From Neobacillus rhizophilus (lineage in GTDB: Bacteria > Bacillota > Bacilli > Bacillales > Cytobacillaceae): DNA of 64,000 nucleotides. Position 1 is the stretch's first letter, and the number at the start of each line of letters is the position of its first letter. The notes below the pieces were generated by a model. The model was not told the origin of the DNA and searched no databases. It worked only from the letters and a program-made list of their open reading frames with translations. The translations under genes and the position numbers were made by a program. Where the stretch lies: NCBI RefSeq assembly GCF_018343535.1, contig NZ_JAGYPF010000005.1:558001-622000 (forward strand). Direction: 5' to 3'. Of this stretch, positions 45,243 through 54,514 are shown piece after piece.

Positions 45243-45273
45243 AAAAGACTGACTCGTTCCCGAGTCAGTCTTT
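45243..45273. terminator. Bidirectional terminator between the peptidase gene and ypjC
   Basis: AAAAGACTGACTCG and CGAGTCAGTCTTTT form a 14-bp stem around a tiny loop, with A run on the left and T run on the right. Confidence 0.9.
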
Positions 45274-46145
45274 TAGTCTGTTATCGGCATTTTATTCTCA
45301 TCCAGCGTAAAGCCTTCCCCGTGGACATCATGGACGATAGAAATGGAGATAAATGCATACGGGTCGACTGAAGTAATCAGATTTTTTAAACGCATAATTT
45401 CATTCTTAGCGACCACACAATATAGGACGTCCCGTTCGTTTTTTGTATAGGAACCGAAACCTTTCAGAGCTGTAACACCGCGTTCCATCTCCTCCATAAT
45501 TTTAGCGGAGATTTCTTCGTTTTTCTCGGAAATAATCATCGCGCCTCTTGCTGAGTAGGCACCTTCTTGAATAAAGTCTATTACCCTGGCCCCAACAAAA
45601 ACGGCAACCAAGGTATACATCGCCTGTTTGTAATTCAAATAGGTGATTAAGGAGAGAGTGATGACACAGGCATCAAACAGAAACATCGTTTTGCCCATGT
45701 TCCAGCCAAAGTATTTTTGGACGAGCCGGGCAATAATATCAACGCCACCAGTTGTGCCGCCATACCTGAAGATGATCCCTAATCCGATACCGGCAAAAAC
45801 TCCAGCAAACAGGGCAGCAAGCGTTAAATCATGATTTAATGGCATGTTAATCGCGTTGCGCTGAATAATCCATAAAAAGACGGACACACTGACTGTTCCA
45901 ATTAGGGTGTAAAAAAAGGCATTACGACCAAGCATCTTCCATCCTATAAAAAATAGCGGGATATTTAAAATCAAGTTGGTATACGACGGATCCCATTTCC
46001 AAAGGAAAAATAACAAAAGAGTGATCCCCGTAAACCCGCCTTCCGCCAGTTTGTTCTGCATATTAAAATGGACCAGTCCAAATGAAAATATCGCTGCGCC
46101 AAGCAGGATAAATAGTATATTTTTTATTTTAAGGCTAAATATCAT
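45273..46145 (-). CDS. ypjC: YitT-family membrane protein YpjC
   Basis: A 290-residue protein with five or six membrane segments in the first 200 residues (YitT/DUF161 domain, with YGGTTGGVDIIARL) and a C-terminal soluble DUF2179 domain (about 205-285, GVTALKGFGSYTKNERDVLY). The start is ATG at 46145, six bases after GAGGAGG; the codons further upstream overlap that site. The length equals that of B. subtilis YpjC. Function unknown. Confidence 0.87.
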   Translation of the reverse strand: MIFSLKIKNILFILLGAAIFSFGLVHFNMQNKLAEGGFTGITLLLFFLWKWDPSYTNLILNIPLFFIGWKMLGRNAFFYTLIGTVSVSVFLWIIQRNAINMPLNHDLTLAALFAGVFAGIGLGIIFRYGGTTGGVDIIARLVQKYFGWNMGKTMFLFDACVITLSLITYLNYKQAMYTLVAVFVGARVIDFIQEGAYSARGAMIISEKNEEISAKIMEEMERGVTALKGFGSYTKNERDVLYCVVAKNEIMRLKNLITSVDPYAFISISIVHDVHGEGFTLDENKMPITD

Positions 46146-46345
46146 ATCCTTCCTCCTCATCCATATTTTTCTTCCTTATGGCGGATTTAATTATATCGAA
46201 TAATTTATTGTTGGGCAATCTGGCCAGCGAATTCCAATCATTCCAGTGAAAACATTTGTAAATCAGCCATAATTTAGCTAACATAAAATAGTGAGCAGGA
46301 GCATGCCTGCCTGACAAATAACAGCATCGTTTGGAGTGATAAGGT

Positions 46346-46690
46346 TTGGCTGATGGTAAGACAATGAAAGAACTTCAAGAAGAAGTTGATACATATATAA
46401 GTCAATTTAAAGAAGGATATTTTAGTCCTTTGGCAATGCTCGCAAGACTGACAGAGGAGCTAGGTGAACTGGCACGGGAAATCAACCATTATTACGGCGA
46501 AAAACCGAAGAAATCAACAGAAAGCGAGAAAGCTGTTGATGAGGAGCTTGGCGACCTTTTGTTTGTGTTAATTTGTCTTGCCAATTCCTTAAACATTGAT
46601 TTGGAAAAAGCGCATGATTATGTGATGAACAAGTTTAATACACGGGATAAGGATCGTTGGACGAGAAAAAATCAGGAAAATATGGAGTGA
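46346..46690 (+). CDS. ypjD: MazG-like nucleotide pyrophosphohydrolase YpjD
   Basis: A 114-residue alpha-helical NTP pyrophosphohydrolase of the MazG/all-alpha superfamily. Metal-binding EE motifs are visible: [11 protein letters not shown] and [14 protein letters not shown] (EExxE and ExxD patterns). It may clear non-canonical nucleotides. The start is TTG 46346 after GGAGTGAT; the ATG at 46364 is an alternative. It leads the operon ypjD-dapB-bshB1-bshA-cca-birA, with dapB five bases away. Confidence 0.88.
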   Translation: MADGKTMKELQEEVDTYISQFKEGYFSPLAMLARLTEELGELAREINHYYGEKPKKSTESEKAVDEELGDLLFVLICLANSLNIDLEKAHDYVMNKFNTRDKDRWTRKNQENME

Positions 46691-46695
46691 GAAAA

Positions 46696-47499
46696 ATGGA
46701 GCAGATTAATATAATGATTGCAGGTCCTAGAGGTCGAATGGGCAGTGAAGCAGTAAAGCTAGCGGCAGGAACCGAACACTTTAACCTAGTGGCTGTCCTT
46801 GACCATAAACATGACGGAATGATGCTTAGCGACATTGAAGGCTTTCAATCGATACATAACGTTCCCATTTATACCGATATTGAAAAGTGTTTACAAAATG
46901 TTCAGGCAGATGTACTAATTGACTTAACAACGCCAGAGTTTGGCATGTTGCACGCCAAAACGGCACTTAGCTATAATGTACGGCCTGTGGTAGGTACAAC
47001 TGGTTTTTCAAAAGAAAATCTGGAAGAATTAGAGCGCCTTTGCAAGGAAAAGGAGCTAGGCTGTATTATCGCTCCAAATTTTGCAATAGGAGCGGTGTTA
47101 ATGATGAAATTTTCGCAGCTTGCTGCAAAATATTTTCGTGATGTTGAAATTATTGAATTGCATCATGATAAAAAGCTAGATGCCCCGTCCGGTACAGCAG
47201 TTAAAACGGCTGAAATGATTTCGGCTGTCAGGGAAGCGAAAAAACAAGGTCATGCAAATGAAAAAGAAACTATAACAGGAGCACGCGGTGCTGAATTTGA
47301 CGGGATGCATATCCATTCTGTCCGCTTGCCTGGGCTGATTGCCCATCAGCAGGTATTATTCGGTTCAGATGGACAAACCTTAACCATCCGCCATGATTCC
47401 TATAACCGTGAATCATTTATGTCCGGTGTAAAGGTCGCTGTTGAAACAGTTATGAAACATAACAGCTTTGTGTACGGGCTGGAAAATATTTTGGACTAA
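46696..47499 (+). CDS. dapB: 4-Hydroxy-tetrahydrodipicolinate reductase
   Basis: A 267-residue enzyme in the lysine/diaminopimelate pathway, which also feeds spore dipicolinate. The NAD(P)H motif is [14 protein letters not shown] and the catalytic signature is [18 protein letters not shown] 46696 follows GGAGTGAG and gives the family length; the frame upstream to 46657 lies in ypjD. In B. subtilis mgsA follows; here bshB1 follows after 24 bases. Confidence 0.96.
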   Translation: MEQINIMIAGPRGRMGSEAVKLAAGTEHFNLVAVLDHKHDGMMLSDIEGFQSIHNVPIYTDIEKCLQNVQADVLIDLTTPEFGMLHAKTALSYNVRPVVGTTGFSKENLEELERLCKEKELGCIIAPNFAIGAVLMMKFSQLAAKYFRDVEIIELHHDKKLDAPSGTAVKTAEMISAVREAKKQGHANEKETITGARGAEFDGMHIHSVRLPGLIAHQQVLFGSDGQTLTIRHDSYNRESFMSGVKVAVETVMKHNSFVYGLENILD

Positions 47500-47523
47500 A
47501 AATAATCAAAGTTGGTGAAGGAC

Positions 47524-48231
47524 ATGCAAGGTAAATCACTGGATATTCTTGCATTTGGGGCCCATGCCGATGACGTCGAAATCGGCATGGCAGGTACAAT
47601 TGCAAAATTAACAGCAGAAGGGTATCAGATCGGAATATGTGATTTAACGGATGCGAATCTTTCCTCTAACGGAAATGTGACACTAAGGAAAGCGGAAGCG
47701 GCTAAGGCTGCAGAGGTTTTAGGGGTTTCATACCGGATATCACTCGGGTTTCCTGATAGAGGGTTATATTTAAAGGATGAATACATAAGAAAGATAGCGG
47801 ATATCATTCGTCAACATAAGCCGAAACTCGTGTTTGCTCCTTTTTTGGAAGATCGTCATCCGGATCATGGGAATTGTGCCCGTCTCGTTGAAGAGGCGGT
47901 TTTTTCGGCGGGAATAAAAAAATTTGAAACAGAATCTAGCGAGCCCCATCGGGTAAATAGATTGTATTTTTATATGATAAATGGCTTTCACAAGCCGGAC
48001 TTTACTGTCGACATTTCCATGTCTATGGACAAAAAAATAGCGGCATTACAATCCTATAAAAGCCAGTTCGACCGGACAGATACAAGCTACGACACACCTC
48101 TTGTCAATGGTTATATTGAAACCGTTGAGGCAAGAGAAAGAATGTTTGGGAAACTGGTCAATGTTACATATGCGGAAGGCTTTAAAACAAAGGTTCCTAT
48201 TCTATTGAACCGTGATTTGCTGGGAGATTAA
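47524..48231 (+). CDS. bshB1: Bacillithiol N-acetyl-glucosamine-malate deacetylase BshB1
   Basis: A 235-residue zinc deacetylase of the PIG-L family; it removes the acetyl group from GlcNAc-malate, the second step of bacillithiol synthesis. The zinc motif is AFGAHADDVEIG, with a second His in EDRHPDHGN. The start ATG 47524 gives an N-terminus like B. subtilis YpjG and follows GGTGAAGG; TTG 47512 is an upstream in-frame option. bshA starts three bases after its stop. Confidence 0.94.
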   Translation: MQGKSLDILAFGAHADDVEIGMAGTIAKLTAEGYQIGICDLTDANLSSNGNVTLRKAEAAKAAEVLGVSYRISLGFPDRGLYLKDEYIRKIADIIRQHKPKLVFAPFLEDRHPDHGNCARLVEEAVFSAGIKKFETESSEPHRVNRLYFYMINGFHKPDFTVDISMSMDKKIAALQSYKSQFDRTDTSYDTPLVNGYIETVEARERMFGKLVNVTYAEGFKTKVPILLNRDLLGD

Positions 48232-48234
48232 CGT

Positions 48235-49362
48235 ATGAAAAAATTAAAAATTGGCATTACCTGTTATCCGACTGTCGGAGGTTCCGGGGTTGTCGCGACA
48301 GAATTGGGAAAACTCCTGGCGGAGAAGGGGCATGAGATTCATTTCATAACATCAAGCATCCCATTTCGGCTGAACAAAATCTATCACAACATCTATTATC
48401 ATCAGGTAGAAGTAAATCAATATTCGGTTTTTCAATTTCCACCCTATGATATCGCTCTCGCCAGTAAGATGGCTGAAGTGGCCAATCGAGAGAAACTCGA
48501 CCTGCTTCATGTCCATTATGCTATTCCGCATGCGGTGTGCGCTATTTTGGCAAAGCAAATGGCAGGAAGGGATATAAAAATAGTCACCACCCTGCACGGT
48601 ACTGACATCACCGTGCTTGGGTATGATCCGTCCCTCACAGATGCAATAAAATTTGGCATTGAAAAGTCGGATGCGGTGACGGCTGTTTCAAATGCATTGG
48701 TCCAGCAGACATATGAGGTCATCAATCCTGACAAGCAAATTGAAACAGTATATAACTTTATTGATGACCGAGTTTATCAAAAAACAGATTCCAATCATTT
48801 AAGAGCTGAATTTGGGATAAGGGAAGATGAAAAGGTCATTATCCATGTATCCAATTTTCGCGGCGTCAAACGCGTCCAGGATGTGGTTAAAACATTTGCC
48901 AATATCTCCGCTGTGATGCCGGCGAAATTGTTGCTAGTCGGGGATGGACCCGAAATGACCATCGTTTGTAAACTGGTCAGACAGCTTGGGTTAGAGGATC
49001 AAGTCATTTTCCTAGGAAAACAAGAAAACCTAGAAGAGTTATATTCCATCAGCGATTTGATGCTCCTATTGTCGGAAAAGGAAAGCTTCGGTCTTGTTGC
49101 CCTAGAGGCAATGGCCTGCGGAGTACCGGTGATTGGAACCAATGTAGGAGGCATCCCTGAGGTTATTGAGAACGGCAAAACGGGCTATACTTGTAACGTC
49201 GGTGATATTGGGGATATTTCTGATAAAGCAATTCGTCTATTGAATGATGGAGCTCTTCATCAGCAATTTTCACAGCAGTCAGAAGTAACAGTTAAAACGA
49301 AATTTAAAGCAGAGCAAATTGTCGAGCAATACGAAATGCTTTATTTTAAGCTGCTGAAATAA
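48235..49362 (+). CDS. bshA: Bacillithiol glycosyltransferase BshA
   Basis: A 375-residue GT4-family enzyme that joins L-malate and UDP-GlcNAc, the first step of bacillithiol synthesis. Signatures: [18 protein letters not shown] at the N-terminus, LHGTDITV and the donor-binding [30 protein letters not shown] is a weak ribosome site and bshB1 ends three bases before, so translation is likely coupled. Product goes to BshB1; oxidised bacillithiol is recycled by YpdA in this window. Confidence 0.95.
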   Translation: MKKLKIGITCYPTVGGSGVVATELGKLLAEKGHEIHFITSSIPFRLNKIYHNIYYHQVEVNQYSVFQFPPYDIALASKMAEVANREKLDLLHVHYAIPHAVCAILAKQMAGRDIKIVTTLHGTDITVLGYDPSLTDAIKFGIEKSDAVTAVSNALVQQTYEVINPDKQIETVYNFIDDRVYQKTDSNHLRAEFGIREDEKVIIHVSNFRGVKRVQDVVKTFANISAVMPAKLLLVGDGPEMTIVCKLVRQLGLEDQVIFLGKQENLEELYSISDLMLLLSEKESFGLVALEAMACGVPVIGTNVGGIPEVIENGKTGYTCNVGDIGDISDKAIRLLNDGALHQQFSQQSEVTVKTKFKAEQIVEQYEMLYFKLLK

Positions 49363-49374
49363 GGTGAGAAAAAT

Positions 49375-50589
49375 ATGAAAGAACCCTTTTTATCGGCTGT
49401 TCCAGTCATCAAAAGGCTTGAGTCCGCTGGATATGAAGCCTACTTTGTGGGCGGATCGGTTAGGGATTATTTACTTGGAAATAAAATTAGCGATGTCGAC
49501 ATTGCGACGTCAGCCAAACCTGAAGAAGTGAAAGCGATTTTTCCTAAAACTGTTGATATCGGTATTCAACATGGAACGGTTCTTGTCCTGTTTAAAAACA
49601 ATTCTTATGAAATTACCACCTTTCGGACCGAAGGAGAGTATCAGGATTTTCGGAGGCCTAAGGAGGTATCATTTATTCGCAATCTTAACGAAGATCTGAT
49701 GCGAAGGGATTTTACCATGAATGCCATCGCTATGGATGCAAATGGCAGCATTATTGACCCTTTTGACGGCCAAACAGCCATTAAGGAAAGGGTTATTCGA
49801 ACGGTGGGAAGCCCGGAGGAACGGTTTCGCGAAGACGCCCTAAGAATGATGAGAGCGGTCCGCTTTGTCAGCCAGCTCTCTTTTCATATTGCAGGTGAAA
49901 CATTACTAGCTTTAAAATTGGATGCGCACCTGCTCGATAAAATTGCTGTCGAGAGGAAGAGAGCCGAGTTTGAAAAGCTGCTCTCTGGCGACAATCGAAA
50001 AAATGCTTTCAGGATTTTGCTTGAAACGCAGGTTTTTGAATATTTACCTGGGCTCAAGAAACGGGAATTGAAAATTGAAAAATTACTTTCTTATCCATTT
50101 GATTTCTTAAATAAGAAAGAAATGTGGGCATTGCTCCTTTATTGTTTAGAACTTGATCAACAAAATAGCGACGCTTTTCTTCGGAATTGGCGACTTCCTG
50201 TAAAGGAAATGAAAGAAATTCAGGACATCTTGCTATATGCCAAACAAAGACTCATAAAAGATTGGTCCCGTTACGATCTATATACGGCTGGCAGCGAGAC
50301 AATTCAATCCGCAGAAAAGCTTTATCTTGTTTTAAAAGGCATAAATGATTATGACTCTGTAAAGTATTGGTTAAACACTTACGACAATCTGCCAATCAAG
50401 CAGCGATCTGAACTGGCTGTGACCGGAAGCGACATAATGGCTTGGCGGAAACAGGCAGGTGGCCCATGGCTGAAAGAGCTGCTTACTAGAATAGAACATG
50501 CAGTTTTGCAAAATGAAGTTGTAAACGAAAAAGAAAAGATAAAGGAGTGGCTGAAAGCGTGCAGTCAGAAATCAGAAAAAAACTGCTAG
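49375..50589 (+). CDS. cca: CCA-adding tRNA nucleotidyltransferase
   Basis: A 404-residue class II nucleotidyltransferase that builds the 3' CCA end of tRNAs. The catalytic head shows VGGSVRDYLLG and SDVDIATSAKPEE (DxD metal motif), then RRDFTMNAIA and the nucleotide-recognition EDALRMMRAVRF. A helical tail follows. AAGGTGAGAAA precedes the ATG. It overlaps birA by about 30 bases at its 3' end. Confidence 0.95.
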   Translation: MKEPFLSAVPVIKRLESAGYEAYFVGGSVRDYLLGNKISDVDIATSAKPEEVKAIFPKTVDIGIQHGTVLVLFKNNSYEITTFRTEGEYQDFRRPKEVSFIRNLNEDLMRRDFTMNAIAMDANGSIIDPFDGQTAIKERVIRTVGSPEERFREDALRMMRAVRFVSQLSFHIAGETLLALKLDAHLLDKIAVERKRAEFEKLLSGDNRKNAFRILLETQVFEYLPGLKKRELKIEKLLSYPFDFLNKKEMWALLLYCLELDQQNSDAFLRNWRLPVKEMKEIQDILLYAKQRLIKDWSRYDLYTAGSETIQSAEKLYLVLKGINDYDSVKYWLNTYDNLPIKQRSELAVTGSDIMAWRKQAGGPWLKELLTRIEHAVLQNEVVNEKEKIKEWLKACSQKSEKNC

Positions 50590-51536
50590 ATTCCTTTACC
50601 AGCGCTGGTGAATCCTATTTATCAGGTCAATTCCTTGCTGAATTAATTGGCTGCTCGCGAACGGCAGTCTGGAAGCATATTGAGGAATTAAGAAAAGAAG
50701 GCTTTGAACTTGAGGCGGTTAGAAAAAAAGGCTATCGAATTATCAAAACACCCGAAAAAATTACTGCCGATGAAATTAGACTTGGCTTAACTACGGAGTT
50801 TATCGGAAAAAATATCCATTACGAAGAAACCGTGGAATCGACCCAAAAGATTGCCCACAGATTAGCTTCTGAAAATGTGCCTGAGGGAACAGTTGTAATA
50901 GCGGAGGAACAAATTTCCGGCAGGGGAAGAATGAATCGCCCGTGGCATTCACCAAAATATACAGGGATTTGGATGAGCCTCATCCTCCGTCCCAATGTTC
51001 CATTGACAAAGGCGCCGCAGTTAACGCTTTTAACAGCCGTTGCTATTGTTCAGGCAATCGAAGAAGTGACTGGCCTTAATCCGGAAATAAAATGGCCAAA
51101 TGATATTTTACTGAATGGGAAAAAAATAACCGGCATTCTGACTGAAATGCAGGCGGAGGCTGATCAGATTCATTCCATCATCATTGGGATGGGCTTGAAC
51201 GTCAATCAGACGAAGGATGACTTTCCACCTGAATTGCAAAATATTGCAAGCTCTTTGTTGATTGAAAAAGGAGATGCGCTTTCACGGGCCAGCATCATAA
51301 GAAGTATTTTTACCCATTTTGAAAAATTATATTTGCTCTTCCTCGAAAAAGGTTTTTACCCAATTAAATTGCTATGGGAAGGCTATGCCATAAGTATTGG
51401 GAAAATGCTCAAAGCTAGAACCTTGACCGGTGTCATTGAAGGAAAAGCCCTCGGGATAACCGATGAAGGCGTTTTAAAGATTGAAGATGCATCCGGTGTG
51501 ATTCACCATGTTTATTCCGCTGATATAGAACTATAG
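50559..51536 (+). CDS. birA: Biotin protein ligase / biotin operon repressor BirA
   Basis: A 325-residue bifunctional protein: an N-terminal winged-helix domain (SGQFLAELIGCSRTAVWKHI) and a ligase domain with the biotinyl-AMP loop GRGRMNRPW, plus KWPNDI and a C-terminal SH3-like cap. It biotinylates acetyl-CoA carboxylase and represses biotin genes. The start is GTG 50559, after AAAGGAGTGG, and gives exactly the B. subtilis length; 50547 is inside the ribosome site. Starts inside cca. Confidence 0.95.
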   Translation: MQSEIRKKLLDSFTSAGESYLSGQFLAELIGCSRTAVWKHIEELRKEGFELEAVRKKGYRIIKTPEKITADEIRLGLTTEFIGKNIHYEETVESTQKIAHRLASENVPEGTVVIAEEQISGRGRMNRPWHSPKYTGIWMSLILRPNVPLTKAPQLTLLTAVAIVQAIEEVTGLNPEIKWPNDILLNGKKITGILTEMQAEADQIHSIIIGMGLNVNQTKDDFPPELQNIASSLLIEKGDALSRASIIRSIFTHFEKLYLLFLEKGFYPIKLLWEGYAISIGKMLKARTLTGVIEGKALGITDEGVLKIEDASGVIHHVYSADIEL

Positions 51537-51572
51537 TCCTGTCATTTCATTCTGTACGGAATGGATGATATT

Positions 51573-51581
51573 TGCTATAAT
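51573..51581 (+). promoter_or_regulatory. Extended -10 promoter of the panB leader
   Basis: TGC-TATAAT, a clear extended -10, 206 bases before panB. The -35 region (CTGTAC/TGTACG near 51552) is weak. Transcription would begin near 51588. Confidence 0.65.
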
Positions 51582-51587
51582 TTTTTT

Positions 51588-51731
51588 ATGGGCAGTATCC
51601 TGAAGGAACTGCACCTTGGAAGTCTATAAAACTAAAAGGTATCTGCCTAGATCCGTCAAACGGACCGGGACAGAGGGATGGAACAAGAAGTAAGTAACCA
51701 AAATCCTTCTGCCTTCAGAAGGATTTTTTTT
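51588..51731 (+). ncRNA. Putative attenuator/riboswitch leader of panBCD
   Basis: About 145 nt from the promoter to an 11-bp terminator before panB. Possible stems: GGCAG (51591-51595) with CTGCC (51643-51647), and TCCGT-CAA-ACGGA (51652-51664). GAAGGA at 51602-51607 matches the right arm of the terminator and could pair with its left arm (TCCTTC, 51704-51709) as an antiterminator. The position recalls the pan RNA motif found before panB in Firmicutes, but I cannot confirm the match by eye. Confidence 0.6.
51701..51731 (+). terminator. Intrinsic terminator in the panB leader
   Basis: AAATCCTTCTG and CAGAAGGATTT form a perfect 11-bp stem around CCTT, then a T run. It lies 55 bases before panB, downstream of the leader promoter, so it probably acts as an attenuator or ends birA read-through. 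Confidence 0.9.
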
Positions 51732-51786
51732 ATTTAGCTTCTCATTTGTTTTATCACCTCTCCCCTAATTTAAGGAGGGAATAAGG

Positions 51787-52623
51787 ATGAAGCAAACGAC
51801 AGATTTTCTGAAGATGAAAGAAAAAAACGAAAAAATTGTGATGTTAACGGCTTATGATTATCCTTCAGCAAAGCAGGCGGAACAGGGGGGCGTAGATATG
51901 ATTCTCGTCGGTGATTCTCTTGGAATGGTGGTTCTTGGTTATGATTCTACTATTCCTGTCACATTGAATGACATGATCCATCATGCAAAGGCTGTCAAGC
52001 GCGGGGCTAAAGAAACATTCATAGTTGTGGACATGCCATTTTTAACCTACCATTTATCGGTCAGGGATACATTAGTTAACGCAGGCAGATTGATTCAGGA
52101 AACCGGAGCACATGCTGTTAAGCTTGAAGGGGCAGATGAAGTCACCGAACATATTGCTGCCCTGACGCGAGCGGGAATTCCAGTGTGTGCCCATCTTGGC
52201 TTAACACCGCAGTCAGTCGGTGTATTAGGCGGCTACAAGGTTCAAGGCAAAGATGCAGATGCAGCAAAACAGTTAATCGAAGACGCTAAAAAATGCGAAG
52301 AAGCAGGAGCATTCGCGCTTGTCTTGGAATGTGTTCCTAAGCAGTTGGCGGAGCAAGTAACAAAATCCTTGTCTATTCCGGTAATTGGCATCGGTGCAGG
52401 AATTGATGTCGATGGCCAGGTGCTTGTCTATCATGATATTCTTGGCTACGGTGTTGAACGGGTTCCTAAATTCGTCAAACAGTACCATTCTGTAAGTCCA
52501 TTTATGATTGAATCAATCCAAGCGTATGCCCAGGATGTGAAAAACAAACAGTTCCCTGAAGATAAGCACAGCTACACCATGAAGGAAGAGCAACTGCTCG
52601 TTTTATACGGAGGTAAAGAATGA
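51787..52623 (+). CDS. panB: 3-Methyl-2-oxobutanoate hydroxymethyltransferase
   Basis: A 278-residue enzyme that adds a hydroxymethyl group to 2-oxoisovalerate, the first step to pantothenate. Family signatures: [30 protein letters not shown] (start of the barrel) and [36 protein letters not shown] precedes the ATG. Its stop overlaps the panC ATG by four bases (ATGA). Confidence 0.95.
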   Translation: MKQTTDFLKMKEKNEKIVMLTAYDYPSAKQAEQGGVDMILVGDSLGMVVLGYDSTIPVTLNDMIHHAKAVKRGAKETFIVVDMPFLTYHLSVRDTLVNAGRLIQETGAHAVKLEGADEVTEHIAALTRAGIPVCAHLGLTPQSVGVLGGYKVQGKDADAAKQLIEDAKKCEEAGAFALVLECVPKQLAEQVTKSLSIPVIGIGAGIDVDGQVLVYHDILGYGVERVPKFVKQYHSVSPFMIESIQAYAQDVKNKQFPEDKHSYTMKEEQLLVLYGGKE

Positions 52624-53468
52624 AGGTTATTACAACCATAAAAGAGATGCAGACTGAAATTAAACAACAAAAAAGTGAGGGTAAATCGATCGGCTTTGTC
52701 CCAACGATGGGATATCTTCACGAAGGGCATCTCACTCTTATAAAGCAGGCTCGACAGGAAAATGATATTGTGGTCTTAAGTATCTTTGTCAATCCATTGC
52801 AATTTGGACCAACAGAGGACTTTTCAACATATCCTCGCGATTTTGAGCGAGACCGGGCGCTGGCAGAATGTGAACATGTCGACTACATTTTCTACCCAAC
52901 AGTCAACGAAATGTATCCAACTGAACCTTCGGTGAAAGTCATTGTCCAGGCTCGGACCGATGTGTTATGCGGGAAATCGCGCCCTGGTCATTTTGATGGC
53001 GTTGCTACAGTTGTGTCTAAGCTTTTCCATATTGTCATGCCGACAAGGGCTTATTTTGGCAAAAAAGACGCGCAACAGGTGGCGGTCATTGAAGGATTGG
53101 TTTCTGACCTCAATTTTCCACTAGACGTGGTGGCGGTGGAAATTGTCCGCGAAGAAGACGGGCTGGCCAAAAGCTCTCGCAATGTCAATTTGCTGCCCGA
53201 AGAAAGAGAGCAGGCAGTTGTTTTGTATAAAAGCCTGCAGGAAGCAAAAAAAGCAATTGATCAAGGCGAACAGAACCCTCACAGTTTAATCATTTTAATG
53301 AAAGAAATGATTACGAGCAATTCGTCTGGGGTAGTCGACTATGCGGAGATTTATTCCTATCCACAGTTAAAACCACTGGAAAAATTAGAGGGTAGGATAA
53401 TCATTGCGCTTGCTGTAAAATTTACAAAGGTTCGTTTAATTGATAATCTCATTCTGGATATAGAGTAG
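52620..53468 (+). CDS. panC: Pantothenate synthetase
   Basis: A 282-residue ligase that joins pantoate and beta-alanine using ATP. The nucleotide motif [14 protein letters not shown] (HIGH-like) and the [14 protein letters not shown] segment are present, as is the KDAQQ motif. The ATG overlaps the panB stop, indicating coupling. panD follows after about 30 bases. Confidence 0.95.
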   Translation: MKVITTIKEMQTEIKQQKSEGKSIGFVPTMGYLHEGHLTLIKQARQENDIVVLSIFVNPLQFGPTEDFSTYPRDFERDRALAECEHVDYIFYPTVNEMYPTEPSVKVIVQARTDVLCGKSRPGHFDGVATVVSKLFHIVMPTRAYFGKKDAQQVAVIEGLVSDLNFPLDVVAVEIVREEDGLAKSSRNVNLLPEEREQAVVLYKSLQEAKKAIDQGEQNPHSLIILMKEMITSNSSGVVDYAEIYSYPQLKPLEKLEGRIIIALAVKFTKVRLIDNLILDIE

Positions 53469-53497
53469 ACACTTGAATAGAGGAGGAACCACATTTT

Positions 53498-53881
53498 ATG
53501 TTTCGCCACATGATGAACGGAAAAATACATCGTGCAACAGTCACAGAAGCGAATTTAAACTATGTTGGCAGTATTACAATAGATGAAGATTTATTAGATG
53601 CAGTTGGCATGGTGCCGAACGAAAAGGTGCAAATTGTCAATAACAATAACGGAGCTCGTCTTGAAACCTATATCATTCCTGGTGAAAGAGGGTCTGGTGT
53701 GGTCTGCTTAAATGGGGCAGCTGCCCGTCTTGTACAGCCTGGAGATATTGTGATCATCATCTCCTATGCTCTTGTACCAGAAGAAAAAGTCCCTTACCAT
53801 AAACCAAAAGTAGCGATTATGGACGAATTTAACCAAATAAAAGAACTTATTCATGCCGAACCAGCCCATACAATTATGTAA
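53498..53881 (+). CDS. panD: Aspartate 1-decarboxylase
   Basis: A 127-residue pyruvoyl enzyme that makes beta-alanine from aspartate for PanC. The proenzyme self-cleaves between Gly24 and Ser25 in NYVGSITID, and the downstream [11 protein letters not shown] is typical. AGAGGAGGAACC precedes the ATG. Last gene of panBCD; two hairpins follow. Confidence 0.96.
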   Translation: MFRHMMNGKIHRATVTEANLNYVGSITIDEDLLDAVGMVPNEKVQIVNNNNGARLETYIIPGERGSGVVCLNGAAARLVQPGDIVIIISYALVPEEKVPYHKPKVAIMDEFNQIKELIHAEPAHTIM

Positions 53882-53887
53882 AAAACG

Positions 53888-53906
53888 TCCCCCTTTATTT
53901 GGGGGA
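53888..53906 (+). terminator. Hairpin after panD, first
   Basis: TCCCCC and GGGGGA around TTTATTT. No T run. A near copy (TCCCCC-TTTCAAT-GGGGGA) occurs at 54515-54533 on the other side of the repeat island. Confidence 0.55.
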
Positions 53907-53913
53907 TCAGATT

Positions 53914-53947
53914 GTCGAGAAAGAGTACCTTTCTCGGCTATTTTTTT
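53914..53947 (+). terminator. Terminator after panD, second
   Basis: GTCGAGAAAG pairs with CTTTCTCGGC (one G-U), loop AGTAC, then TATTTTTTT. A strong terminator. Confidence 0.82.
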
Positions 53948-53978
53948 ATCATTCTAATTACATCTTTTTTTGAGTTGA

Positions 53979-54128
53979 CTCTGCTAAAGGGCCTGTTGAT
54001 TTCCGCTCCGGGCACTCGCTTTCCGCGGGGAGGTCCTGGAGCCTCCTCGGCGCTTTAGCGCCTGCGGGGTCTCCAGTGACCTCTATATCCCGCAGAAGTC
54101 GAGTGCCCTCCGCTCCAATCAACAGGGA
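53979..54128 (+). repeat. GC-rich interspersed repeat (family II), copy b
   Basis: Nearly identical to 14995-15140: CTCTGCTAAAGGGCCTGTTG, TCCGCGGGGAGGTCCTGGAG, then GGGGTCTCCAGTGACCTC, ending GCTCCAATCAACAGGG. Forward orientation. Confidence 0.88.
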
Positions 54129-54147
54129 GGCAAAAAAATCTAAAGTA

Positions 54148-54196
54148 TTGTAACACACATTATCGAACCTAGATAAGTGTGTTACAATTTTTTTGA
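54148..54196 (+). terminator. Long hairpin with T run after repeat copy b
   Basis: ATTGTAACACACATTAT pairs with ATAAGTGTGTTACAAT around CGAACCTAG, then TTTTTTTG. It is placed like the hairpin after copy a, about 20 bases beyond the repeat end. Confidence 0.75.
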
Positions 54197-54301
54197 TATT
54201 TTGGGAGGTTGTAGTAAGGAGAGAAGCTGTACTCTTACATTATTCAATCCCCGTAACCGGTACTTATTTTTATTTGAGATGAAGGTCTTTATTGATTACA
54301 C

Positions 54302-54435
54302 CTGTTGATTGGCGCGGAAGGCGCGGAGACTCCTGCGGGAGTACGGGGCAGGGGAGACCCCGCAGGAGCGATAGCTCAGAGGAGGCTCCCCGGCACGCCC
54401 GCGGAAAGCGAAGCGCCTGGAGCGCCAATCAACAG
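54302..54435 (+). repeat. 134-bp GC-rich element with perfect 14-bp terminal inverted repeats
   Basis: Ends are CTGTTGATTGGCGC and GCGCCAATCAACAG, exact complements. Inside are complementary blocks (ACTCCTGCGGG / CCCGCAGGAG and AGGGGAGACC / GGAGGCTCCCC). The ends resemble those of family II, so it is probably a related variant. No coding capacity, as for a small non-autonomous element. Confidence 0.82.
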
Positions 54436-54514
54436 ACTTGTTGAAAAGCCTATATATTAATTATTAAATAAAAGAGCAAAATAAATGGCTATCGAAAGTT
54501 TTTCGACAGCCTGG

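Noticed and set aside
53958-54158. 66-residue minus frame after panD
   Set aside because: Lies inside repeat copy b.
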